A DNA stretch of 7,355 nt from positions 1 to 7,355 of the forward strand of contig CALUUL010000076.1 in NCBI GenBank assembly GCA_944323945.1, written 5' to 3'. The notes under the pieces are model-generated. The model was not told the origin of the DNA and searched no databases. It saw only the letters and a list, made by a program, of their open reading frames with translations. Shown in pieces: positions 1-6,263 of the stretch. How positions within the stretch are numbered: the stretch's first letter is position 1; every line of letters begins with the position of its first letter. The position numbers and the translations under genes were made by a program. The DNA comes from Candidatus Gastranaerophilales bacterium. GTDB taxonomy: Bacteria > Cyanobacteriota > Vampirovibrionia > Gastranaerophilales > Gastranaerophilaceae.

Positions 1-1
1 G

Positions 2-76
2 AAAATAAAGACCATTGTAATAGAAGAAGGCAAAGTGAGGCTGCAGGAGAGCGTCTGGCATAATAAATTGAGTTGA
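2..76 (+). CDS. C-terminal end of an unidentified upstream gene (5' truncated)
   Basis: Only the last 24 codons plus a TGA stop are present. The tail contains KTIVIEEGKVRLQESVW, which reads like ordinary protein with alternating hydrophobic residues. The competing frame that starts at base 1 and stops at 61-63 gives an arginine-rich, less protein-like tail, so this frame is preferred. The stop lies 27 bp before the next start, consistent with one operon. The product is not recognisable from so short a piece. Confidence 0.4.
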   Translation, partial: KIKTIVIEEGKVRLQESVWHNKLS

Positions 77-91
77 AAAATTGTGACATAT

Positions 92-97
92 AAGGAG
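92..97 (+). promoter_or_regulatory. Ribosome binding site fixing the start of the DUF2806-like gene
   Basis: AAGGAG lies 6 nt before the ATG at 104, which is ideal spacing. The longer reading from GTG at 83 has no such site upstream and would place this SD inside the coding region, so the ATG at 104 is the better start. Confidence 0.75.
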
Positions 98-103
98 ATT
101 TTT

Positions 104-1114
104 ATGGATGATTTGGACAAGATTTTGTCTCTCGCAGAAAAATCTACTGGAGGGATAGAATCTACAGGAAATATAATTACTCAAATTTATAGGCAATATA
201 TTGCAAAATATAGTGCTGCAGATCAGTATCTAAATGATGTGATTAAAGAGAAGGGGAAGCCGTCTGCAAATGATATGGAGATTGCAGCCAGGTTGTATGC
301 GGTTCCCAAAATGAGGCGCCATTATAAAAACATAGCTAATATTTTAGTGAAAGCAGATCAGTTATATGAACAGTGGAAACCACAAAAAGACGAAATGAGG
401 AAGGCCATAGAAGATGATTGGATAGATTATTTCTTAGATAGGGTAAAAACTGTATCTGACGAAACGGTTCAGCGGTTGTGGGCATGCATTTTGGCACAAG
501 AATGTTTCGAACAAGGAACTTTTAGACGAGTTATGCTAGATCGTTTAGCGCTATTAGACAGGTCATCCGCATCTTTGTTTCAGATCTTATGTGACTTGAC
601 ATATGATATAGAAGTATCTGATGGAAGGAAATATTCTGTACCTCTTTATATACGAGATACTGAGTTGCGTAGAATGATTTATAATACCCGTATAGATTTT
701 ACAGAAGAAGACGCTATGCTTTATAAAAACTATTTTAGTATTAATGATAGGGTTTTGCATGGCAGTGAAATTGAAGAGGAACTCGAAGTTCTACAGGAGA
801 TTGGTTTGGTAAATCTCAGCGAAGAAAATGATGAAAGTGACATTTATTCTATTGAGAATATTGAATTTACTGTGTCAACAGAAAACAAAAAGTTTAAGGT
901 TCTGCCTCAGTATGATGAGCAACAGGAAGTGTATTATATTGTGACAGGCTGTATGACCTTTACAAAGATTGGTTTGGAATTATACAAAGCCTTAAAAAAG
1001 CAGATAGTTAAACCATCATTCTTTTTAAAACTCATTGAGAGTTTTATGGATTATGGGGAATTTCGAAATTCCGGCGATGCAGAGCAATCAGTTGAGCATA
1101 TGGAGAATATATGA
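104..1114 (+). CDS. DUF2806-like protein, function unknown
   Basis: The start is set at ATG 104 (336 residues), not GTG 83, because of the AAGGAG at 92-97. The N-terminal two thirds is helical. Residues about 72-165 carry the pattern I associate with DUF2806: R...NI..I...A, then a DWI-DYF segment (about 105-110), VSDETVQRLW with LWACILAQE (about 125-133), then a G-TF-R segment and a LALLDRSSASLFQIL helix. In the family this reads roughly VSDEEMQ-LWAKILAGE...PGSFS-RTL. The remainder is mixed alpha/beta and ends in a possible winged-helix-like region (EELEVLQEIGLVNL, then TFTKIGLELYKAL). No catalytic motif, signal peptide or TM segment is visible, so it is probably cytosolic. It is followed after 12 bp by a predicted nuclease, suggesting a joint role. 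Family assignment is from remembered pattern; biochemical function is not known to me. Confidence 0.7.
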   Translation: MDDLDKILSLAEKSTGGIESTGNIITQIYRQYIAKYSAADQYLNDVIKEKGKPSANDMEIAARLYAVPKMRRHYKNIANILVKADQLYEQWKPQKDEMRKAIEDDWIDYFLDRVKTVSDETVQRLWACILAQECFEQGTFRRVMLDRLALLDRSSASLFQILCDLTYDIEVSDGRKYSVPLYIRDTELRRMIYNTRIDFTEEDAMLYKNYFSINDRVLHGSEIEEELEVLQEIGLVNLSEENDESDIYSIENIEFTVSTENKKFKVLPQYDEQQEVYYIVTGCMTFTKIGLELYKALKKQIVKPSFFLKLIESFMDYGEFRNSGDAEQSVEHMENI

Positions 1115-1126
1115 ATTAGGAGGATT

Positions 1127-1777
1127 ATGGAAGAACAAAAGATTGTTTGTGAAGGAATAGAAAAACTTTTTTCAGTTCCACATATTTTTGGCTCAGAAGC
1201 TGACTTCCAGTTTTCACTGGCCTGGAAGATAAAAGAAATCTATCCTGATGTAGATATAAGACTGGAATATACACCATGGGACTATGATAAGAAAATTCGA
1301 ATAGATCTTGTTATTTTTATCAATAACAAGATGATACCAATTGAATTGAAATATAAAACAAGACAGTATTCTGGAACATTAGGAAATGAAAAGATTTATT
1401 TGAAAAACCAAAGTGCTCAAGATTCTGCAAGATATGATTTTATCCGTGATATTTACAGACTTGAAGATATTACCAAAAGTGGAATATATCCAATCGAAGC
1501 GGCATACGCTATTTTCTTAACTAATGATCCTCTGTATTGGGAGCCGACGAATAGATTGAACACATTGGATAGTGAGTTTCGGATTCATGATGGGACAAAA
1601 ATACATGGGAAGATGAACTGGAAACCAGGGGCGAGCAAAGGGACGATAAAAAGTCGAGAGAAAGAACTGCCAGTTTGTGGTACATATGATATCGAATGGC
1701 GGAGTTATAAACCACGTGAAGATTGCTTATTTAAATACACGATAGTAGAAATTAAGAAAGAAAAAATCTATAAATAA
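1127..1777 (+). CDS. Predicted PD-(D/E)XK superfamily nuclease
   Basis: This is a 216-residue protein with the core of a restriction-endonuclease-like fold. An N-terminal helix with E24 (GSEADFQFSLAWKI) precedes a strand with D60 (RIDLVIF). A short hairpin then leads to a strand with E73-x-K75 (MIPIELKYK). D60 and E73/K75 have the spacing of the D...ExK metal site. A following helix, AQDSARYDFIRDIYRLE (97-113), has the conserved polar face often seen behind the core in RecB-like nucleases. Inferred role: DNA or RNA cleavage. No DNA-binding domain or methyltransferase partner is visible, so an orphan type II restriction enzyme is less likely than an effector of a multi-gene system. Residues 140-200 (WEPTNRL...WRSYKP) form a separate C-terminal part with no motif I know. 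The SD AGGAGG (1118-1123) is only 3 nt from the ATG, unusually close. The next gene follows after 34 bp. Confidence 0.65.
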   Translation: MEEQKIVCEGIEKLFSVPHIFGSEADFQFSLAWKIKEIYPDVDIRLEYTPWDYDKKIRIDLVIFINNKMIPIELKYKTRQYSGTLGNEKIYLKNQSAQDSARYDFIRDIYRLEDITKSGIYPIEAAYAIFLTNDPLYWEPTNRLNTLDSEFRIHDGTKIHGKMNWKPGASKGTIKSREKELPVCGTYDIEWRSYKPREDCLFKYTIVEIKKEKIYK

Positions 1778-1811
1778 GATAAAAGTCAGTATATTAGATG
1801 GAGGGAAAGCT

Positions 1812-2150
1812 ATGCATAAGATTGAAATTGAAATGGACGAAGTGGAATATGCTTCTGAACTAATTAGATTAGCAGAGACAAATGAGGATATGGATATAAT
1901 CACAGAAAAGAACTTCAGTGGAGATTTGACAACAATAGAATTATATATCAGTTTAACGATTAATGTTGTTACGGTTCTTGTGCCTATTATTAAAAGTTTG
2001 ATAAAACATAAGAAAATTTCTTCTCTGAAGATCGATGGACAGAAAATCGAAGTTAATAATGTTTCTCAGGAGCTTATTGAAAAAATATTAAAGCAAAAAA
2101 TGGAAATAGAAGCAAAGGCTGAATCTAAAAATACTGATGATCCAAAATGA
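1812..2150 (+). CDS. Small protein with one hydrophobic segment, EACC1-like layout
   Basis: This is a 112-residue protein with start supported by GGAGGG at 1800-1805, 6 nt before ATG. Visible order: a beta strand (KIEIEMDE), a helix (VEYASELIRLAE), a second strand (MDIITEKN), a hydrophobic helix of about 23 residues (42-64, through INVVTVLVPIIKSLI), a basic turn KHKK, a beta hairpin with SLKIDGQKIEVNNV, a helix SQELIEKILKQ, and a charged tail. This layout (beta-alpha-beta, hydrophobic helix ending in basic residues, then an 'I.I.dG..i.v' hairpin and helix) resembles the effector-associated constant component EACC1 of bacterial conflict systems, although those I recall are mainly actinobacterial. 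The hydrophobic helix could be a membrane anchor or a buried helix. The gene lies 13 bp before a zinc peptidase, which suits an adaptor or regulator role. The family link is inference. Confidence 0.5.
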   Translation: MHKIEIEMDEVEYASELIRLAETNEDMDIITEKNFSGDLTTIELYISLTINVVTVLVPIIKSLIKHKKISSLKIDGQKIEVNNVSQELIEKILKQKMEIEAKAESKNTDDPK

Positions 2151-2163
2151 GGAAGAATAAATT

Positions 2164-3282
2164 ATGTTCTCAGAAGAGGAAATTATTGCTAAAAAAGTAG
2201 CGGACCGTTGCTGCCGGCGTGAATTAAAAGAATTGCCAAGAATCACAGAAATTGTAAAAGAATGCTGTGAAGATTTGAAACTGCAGACGCCGGAAGTAAT
2301 ATACTGCGAGACTTTGACACGTACTTTGAGCGCATTTTATTTACGAAGGAAACCTTACTTGATTTATGATAGCTGTCTGTTAGAAGCCTTATATATTTAT
2401 GATAGCATTATCTTATCGGGAAAAGATAAACATGATATAGAGAAGCTTTTTTATAAACTGATAGGGGAAGAATTGATCCGTAATAATGATTTGCCCAGAT
2501 GTTTATATTTTTCCGGAAGGTATAGACGATTAGAATATTTATTTGAGAATGTGGCGGATAAATTGCAACAGGAAATTCGTCAAATGATATCATGTCAGTC
2601 ATATTTCTTAATCGGTCATGAATTGGGACACCTTTCGGTTGCGGCAAGCAACTCACAAGGAATACCGGAGGACTATCGTAAGTTTATAGATTCTTGCATG
2701 AGTGTACTGACAGATAGAGTGATCGGGGAGCAGGATATTGAAACATTTATAAAAATGCGGTATGAGTATTTTATGGATGCTTGCCCGTCAAATATGGAAG
2801 AATATGGGGAAGGGATTAAGAATAGCCGAAAATATGAGCATCTAGTTGAAGAATGCTATTGCGACCTTCAAGGGTTAAAGCTGCTATTGGAACATTATGA
2901 AGCACCGGACCGATCAGTACGGGCTATATCCGCAGCAATGAATTATCTGATTCTGCAGGAAGCTATTCGCAGTGATATTAAGGAAAACAAACTGTTTTTT
3001 AGAGATGAAGCGCACGAGGCTTCACGATCTATGTATTTTTCGGTATTGAGAATGGAAATATTGCTTTTAACATTGCAGATTAATAATTTGCCTAATATAG
3101 AAGAGGGGTTCCGGGAAATACAGAATCGTTCTTTCCTGACAAAATACTGGTCTGCTGTAATAAAGAAAATACCTTCAGATCAATCGTTTTCAGTTATTTC
3201 TGAGTCTGATTTACCCAATATTGAAAGAAAAAGGTTAGTGGATATACTCATTAATATTTTTTATTATGCACATATTGAATAA
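2164..3282 (+). CDS. HEXXH zinc metallopeptidase (gluzincin-like)
   Basis: This is a 372-residue protein. H152-E153-L154-G155-H156 sits in the helix FLIGHELGHLSVA and gives two zinc ligands and the general base. About 74 residues later LVEECYCDLQGLKLLLEHY (227-245) supplies a likely third ligand: E230 in an E-x-x-x-D arrangement, with D234 as the usual supporting aspartate. This HEXXH...ExxxD pairing is typical of gluzincins such as M48 and ImmA/IrrE-like peptidases. Residues 1-140 are largely helical and cysteine-rich (C16, C17, C34, C35), and residues 250-372 are helical. No signal peptide or clear TM segment is seen, so it is probably cytosolic, unlike membrane M48 enzymes. Another relative to consider is the phage-exclusion peptidase Lit (U49), which also has a HEXXH site. 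The SD-like GAGGA just upstream overlaps the previous stop. The peptidase call is firm, the exact family is not. Inferred role: effector protease of the operon. Confidence 0.75.
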   Translation: MFSEEEIIAKKVADRCCRRELKELPRITEIVKECCEDLKLQTPEVIYCETLTRTLSAFYLRRKPYLIYDSCLLEALYIYDSIILSGKDKHDIEKLFYKLIGEELIRNNDLPRCLYFSGRYRRLEYLFENVADKLQQEIRQMISCQSYFLIGHELGHLSVAASNSQGIPEDYRKFIDSCMSVLTDRVIGEQDIETFIKMRYEYFMDACPSNMEEYGEGIKNSRKYEHLVEECYCDLQGLKLLLEHYEAPDRSVRAISAAMNYLILQEAIRSDIKENKLFFRDEAHEASRSMYFSVLRMEILLLTLQINNLPNIEEGFREIQNRSFLTKYWSAVIKKIPSDQSFSVISESDLPNIERKRLVDILINIFYYAHIE

Positions 3283-3294
3283 TGTGACTGGAGT

Positions 3295-3300
3295 TATAAT
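3295..3300 (+). promoter_or_regulatory. Possible -10 element before the membrane-protein gene
   Basis: A perfect TATAAT lies in the 64-bp gap after the peptidase gene. The -35 match is poor: ATATTG at 17-bp spacing, or TTGAAT at only 14 bp. If real, transcription would begin close to the palindrome at 3310-3323. In AT-rich DNA such a hexamer can occur by chance. Confidence 0.25.
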
Positions 3301-3309
3301 AAATACGGA

Positions 3310-3323
3310 TTTTATGCATAAAA
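3310..3323. repeat. 14-bp perfect palindrome, candidate operator
   Basis: TTTTATGCATAAAA reads identically on both strands and lies 24 bp before the ATG of the membrane-protein gene, just downstream of a TATAAT hexamer. That is where a repressor site would sit. It has no loop and is AT-rich, so it is more likely a protein-binding dyad than an RNA hairpin. Chance occurrence cannot be excluded. Confidence 0.35.
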
Positions 3324-3346
3324 ACAGGAGGCAATAGGGGAAAATT

Positions 3347-4096
3347 ATGGAATGGGTAAAAAAATTGCTCTCAAAATGGTGGTTTTATTTGATGATTTTG
3401 GGGATTACGTTATTAATTCCATTCATTATTAATGAAGCCTATAAATATGGGAAAGGATACGTTACACTTTGGAGAGCTGAGGATGTTTTATCATTTTATG
3501 GTACATATTTATCGTTCTGGGGGACTGTGATTTTAGGGGTTGTTGCAATCTATCAGAATAAAACAGCACATCGGCTAAACCAACAAATGCAAAAAATGCA
3601 ACAAGCACAGTTTATTTCGATGGTTTCAGTAGAAGCAGTAGAAGTCAAAAAAAGGGAAGTTAAAGAAGAGGGATGTAGTGAATCTGACAGATTTGAACTC
3701 GAATATGTAGATTTAGTAGAAAGAAAAGTATACCCTCAATATTGTTATTATATTGATGTCAAGTTTAAAAATGAGAGTAGTTATCCGATTGTTCAGCTTA
3801 ATATATATTCGGGAAACCGAAAAAATGGAAATTACAAATTATATGGAATGAAAATGAAAGAAGAAAAAAGCATTTATATAGCTAAGAATTCGGAACAATG
3901 GGTAAGAGTCATTGTTCCGAGCTTGATGTTCGAAAAGACAGGTAATACGCAACTGATGTTTAGCATAGATTTTGTAAATATTTTTGATTACACTACACCA
4001 GCAAGGTTGTTTATTTTAAATGTAGAAGATGATACCAAAGTCAATAATTATAAATTTAGACTGTCTAAGTTTATAGATATAAATCCTAATAAATAA
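3347..4096 (+). CDS. Two-TM membrane protein with cytosolic beta-rich domain, function unknown
   Basis: This is a 249-residue protein. A basic N-terminus (KKLLSK) leads into TM1 (about 11-29, WWFYLMILGITLLIPFII), a short loop, and TM2 (about 49-69, including FYGTYLSFWGTVILGVVAIY). The YGTYLSFWGT motif resembles the 'FYGSYLG' segment common in small membrane proteins of Firmicute defence and mobile regions. A heptad-like helix follows (NQQMQKMQQAQ, about 78-88). The last 150 residues are beta-rich (YIDVKFKN, PIVQLNIYS, QWVRVIVP, QLMFSIDFVNIF), suggesting a beta-sandwich. Positive-inside charges put both ends in the cytosol. There is no catalytic motif. The start is forced by an in-frame TAG at 3335, with AGGGG at 3336-3340 as SD. 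The 64-bp upstream gap and the 217-bp downstream gap leave it unclear whether it belongs to the peptidase operon, to the ATPase/nuclease operon, or to neither. Function is not recognised. Confidence 0.65.
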   Translation: MEWVKKLLSKWWFYLMILGITLLIPFIINEAYKYGKGYVTLWRAEDVLSFYGTYLSFWGTVILGVVAIYQNKTAHRLNQQMQKMQQAQFISMVSVEAVEVKKREVKEEGCSESDRFELEYVDLVERKVYPQYCYYIDVKFKNESSYPIVQLNIYSGNRKNGNYKLYGMKMKEEKSIYIAKNSEQWVRVIVPSLMFEKTGNTQLMFSIDFVNIFDYTTPARLFILNVEDDTKVNNYKFRLSKFIDINPNK

Positions 4097-4130
4097 ATTG
4101 ATTTATAAAATGCAATAAATTCAGAATTAT

Positions 4131-4143
4131 ATAGCAATGCTAT
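4131..4143. repeat. 13-bp dyad in the intergenic region, candidate operator
   Basis: ATAGCA-A-TGCTAT is a perfect 6-bp inverted repeat around one base. A one-base loop cannot form a stable full hairpin, so a DNA-binding protein site is the more natural reading. It lies about 170 bp before the ATPase start and 35 bp after the membrane-protein stop. No strong -35/-10 pair could be placed next to it. Confidence 0.3.
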
Positions 4144-4156
4144 TCTAGTTACAGGC

Positions 4157-4276
4157 ATGATAAGGATACAAACGAGGAAGAAAAATAGGAATACAATATA
4201 TACTTATAAGAATGTACCTTATGAATCAATAAAAGTATTGTGGGTTCATATCAAAAATTATTCAAAGGAGATATGA
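4157..4276 (+). CDS. Doubtful 39-codon ORF
   Basis: This is a basic 39-residue reading frame beginning MIRIQTRKK and containing TIYTYKNVPYESIKVLWVH. It has only a weak ACAGG too close to its ATG as an SD. The Y-x-Y-x-NVP stretch faintly recalls the KTSC domain, so a decayed remnant is conceivable. It may simply be a chance frame in AT-rich DNA. Confidence 0.15.
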   Translation: MIRIQTRKKNRNTIYTYKNVPYESIKVLWVHIKNYSKEI

Positions 4277-4302
4277 TAATTGGACAAACTGCGATAAAGG
4301 AG
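4264..4302 (+). promoter_or_regulatory. Tandem SD sequences with a possible leader micro-ORF before the ATPase gene
   Basis: AAAGGAG occurs at 4264-4270 and again at 4296-4302. The second is the probable SD of the ATPase gene, with 11 nt to ATG 4314, somewhat long. The first is 9 nt before a TTG (4280) that opens a five-codon frame LDKLR. Its TAA (4295-4297) overlaps the second SD, an arrangement that would allow translational coupling. Whether the micro-ORF is translated is unknown. Confidence 0.3.
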
Positions 4303-4313
4303 AAAGAAAACTT

Positions 4314-6263
4314 ATGGGAATTAAATTACTATATATTTGGAATGGAAATTTTGGAAACCCTAGTTTAAACAATAAGGGATTTATTATAAATAGCAAATAT
4401 TATGTGGAGTATAATCATAATAACGAAACAATTTATATTGAGAAAAACGAAAATTATATTCCTGACTTCTGGGGAAAGAGTATTACTGATTGCTTTGCTA
4501 TTGTAGGTGAAAACGGAACTGGAAAAACTATGGTGATGAATTTATTAATGGATTTATGCAGAGCAGTAAAGGGTAATGGGAAGCCGGGATACAAATGTTT
4601 TTTTATATTTGAAGATGAGGAATCTGAGAAAATATATCTGAATTTTTTTGGAATTGCTCCTCCAGAGAAGAACAAAATTAATACTAAACTTCCTTATGAA
4701 ATAAATAAGAGCAAATTAGATGATTTATTCAACAACTTCTATATGGCATATTTCCATAATCTGTTAACTAGAAAAGATTATTTTTCCAAATACAGATGTA
4801 CACATGATTTTTCAATTGGTCAGCTGATTGATTACAGTAGAGAAATAGTATCCGAAATGAAGTATGATGGATTATCGGAGGATAAGATAACAAATTATTT
4901 TAACAATGAAGATTTTAAGTTGCTGGAGTTTTTATATACTTATGTAGCAGATAACCCCAAAGATATTCCATTCGCTATACCAAAAAAAATCTATATAGAA
5001 ATTGTAGATGAAAGCCATGATACAGATTTCTTAATTAACAAAGCAAAAAAAGTTAAGTGGGGAGTTAATGAAAAAAATATCTTATCTATAGTTGATGAAT
5101 ACTGCGGAAAGTTAACTACATTTTTTAAACAAACAGAAAGTGGATGGATAATTAATACGATTAGGCAGTTATTGATGAATTGTTTTAAATCAATCGTTTT
5201 TCCTAGTGTGGCAACAAACAACATAAATATAGAATGTGCAGAGTTATTTAATAAAATGGCAGGACAATTATGTTTAAAAGCTAAAGAAGGATTAGAACAA
5301 CACAAAATTTATAACCTTTTAGTAGAAGAATTAGAGAAATTAGAATTGAATATAGATAAAGAACATACGATTACGATTACAGCTACGAAAAGATTTGTAG
5401 AATGGCTAAGGAATAATGAATCATCTATTATGGAAATGGAAAATATGGGTAGAATAGAGGTGGATACGGGTAAAGATAAAAAAAATTTCATGAAAAATTT
5501 AGTGGAGCTATATATTCCAGTCTGTTTTACTTTTCCATTCTATATTTTCTCTTTTGATTTAAGTGCTGGTGAATATAATTTCCTCTCTCTTTTTTCGAAT
5601 TTGTATTATATGAATAAAGAGGAAAATACTGCCTGGCATAATGTTTTTGCTTATCCAGCTATCGAAAAGAATAGTAGTATCTTACTGATTTTCGATGAAG
5701 CCGAATTGTCAATGCATCCCCGATGGCAGCGTAAATATATGAAATGGATTCTTCAATTTTGTGATGCTATTTTTAAGGAAGAAAGTGTTCAAATTATTGT
5801 CACAACGCATTCACCTATATTATTGTCGGATTTCCCATCCCAAAATGTACTTTATCTAAAAAAGGATAAGGAAGGACTTATAAATACTAATTATAATTAT
5901 ACTAAAACTTTTGGAAATAATATACATACAATATATTTGAATTCATTTTTTTTAGATGATCAAGGAACAATGGGAGCATTTGCAGAACAGAAAATAAATG
6001 GAATAGCTAGGCAACTCTCAAACAGCACAGATATTCAAGAGGACCAAGATCAATTAAAAAAAGAGATTGGGTTTATAGGGGAAGGGATTGTAAGAACAAA
6101 ACTTTTGGAGTTATATTATGAAAAAATTGGTAAACACATAAAAGACGATAATATGAGAGTGTCGAATAAAAATGAAGCTATAGAAAAGACAATTGAAATT
6201 TTAAAGCAACAGAAAAAGAATTTGGAAGAAATGATAGATAAGTTGGAGGCACAGAATGATTAA
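4314..6263 (+). CDS. ptuA: Septu-type (PtuA-like) ABC/SMC-family ATPase
   Basis: This is a 649-residue ATPase. Walker A is GENGTGKT (65-72). The ABC signature is LSAGE (416-420). Walker B is ILLIFDEAE (456-464, D461/E462), followed by LSMHPRWQ in the D-loop region. The H-loop is TTHSP (H499). These four motifs in this order, with about 345 mostly helical residues between Walker A and signature, mark an OLD/RecF/SMC-like ATPase with no transporter domain. The N-terminus (MGIKLLYIWN, then the strands before Walker A) is typical of defence ATPases of this group. The tail, about 615-649, is a charged coiled coil. No TOPRIM domain is evident, so it is not an OLD nuclease. The stop overlaps the downstream HNH gene by 8 nt. 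In Septu, PtuA binds nucleotide and holds the PtuB nuclease in a complex that acts on infection. Codon use is strongly AT-rich compared with the peptidase gene. Septu assignment rests on the gene pair. Confidence 0.85.
   Translation: MGIKLLYIWNGNFGNPSLNNKGFIINSKYYVEYNHNNETIYIEKNENYIPDFWGKSITDCFAIVGENGTGKTMVMNLLMDLCRAVKGNGKPGYKCFFIFEDEESEKIYLNFFGIAPPEKNKINTKLPYEINKSKLDDLFNNFYMAYFHNLLTRKDYFSKYRCTHDFSIGQLIDYSREIVSEMKYDGLSEDKITNYFNNEDFKLLEFLYTYVADNPKDIPFAIPKKIYIEIVDESHDTDFLINKAKKVKWGVNEKNILSIVDEYCGKLTTFFKQTESGWIINTIRQLLMNCFKSIVFPSVATNNINIECAELFNKMAGQLCLKAKEGLEQHKIYNLLVEELEKLELNIDKEHTITITATKRFVEWLRNNESSIMEMENMGRIEVDTGKDKKNFMKNLVELYIPVCFTFPFYIFSFDLSAGEYNFLSLFSNLYYMNKEENTAWHNVFAYPAIEKNSSILLIFDEAELSMHPRWQRKYMKWILQFCDAIFKEESVQIIVTTHSPILLSDFPSQNVLYLKKDKEGLINTNYNYTKTFGNNIHTIYLNSFFLDDQGTMGAFAEQKINGIARQLSNSTDIQEDQDQLKKEIGFIGEGIVRTKLLELYYEKIGKHIKDDNMRVSNKNEAIEKTIEILKQQKKNLEEMIDKLEAQND
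6245..6249 (+). promoter_or_regulatory. Ribosome binding site for the HNH gene, inside the ATPase coding region
   Basis: GGAGG lies 6 nt before ATG 6256, within the last codons of the ATPase gene. The start and stop overlap (ATGATTAA), so translation of the two proteins is probably coupled, fitting subunits of one complex. Confidence 0.75.

Larger units (their letters stand above)
4097..4313 (+). other. 217-bp intergenic region upstream of the ATPase gene
   Basis: This is the longest stretch without a convincing gene. It holds the dyad at 4131-4143, a weak AU-rich hairpin (ATAAG 4206-4210 / CTTAT 4218-4222, 7-nt loop), a TACAAT hexamer at 4192-4197 lacking a -35 partner, and two SD-like AAAGGAG sequences. 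No GC-rich stem plus T-run terminator is present. Its length suggests it carries the promoter of the ATPase/nuclease operon, but I could not place one with confidence. Confidence 0.5.

Noticed and set aside
1521..1715. Open frame on the minus strand inside the nuclease gene, and similar minus-strand frames at 2408-2656, 4454-4675, 4991-5305, 5309-5491 and 6414-6602
   Set aside because: All lie wholly within well-supported + strand genes and have low-complexity serine/phenylalanine-rich translations typical of antisense shadows.
1127..1777. Type II restriction-modification pair
   Set aside because: No methyltransferase motifs (DPPY/NPPY or PCQ) occur in any neighbouring gene in the window.
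4206..4222. Intrinsic terminator after the membrane-protein gene
   Set aside because: The stem is 5-7 bp of A/U pairs with one wobble and no T-run follows, so it is too weak for a terminator.
4097..4313. Retron ncRNA (msr-msd) upstream of the PtuAB-like pair, as in Ec78-type retrons
   Set aside because: There is no reverse transcriptase gene in the window and no long inverted repeat framing a structured RNA in this stretch.
4273..4368. 31-codon frame starting ATG 4273 and running into the ATPase gene
   Set aside because: The SD is only 2 nt from the ATG, and most of the frame overlaps the ATPase coding sequence in another phase.
4314..6263. OLD-family nuclease (ATPase plus TOPRIM)
   Set aside because: The roughly 150 residues after the H-loop show no TOPRIM acidic motifs and end in a coiled coil. 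The nuclease is supplied by the downstream HNH gene.
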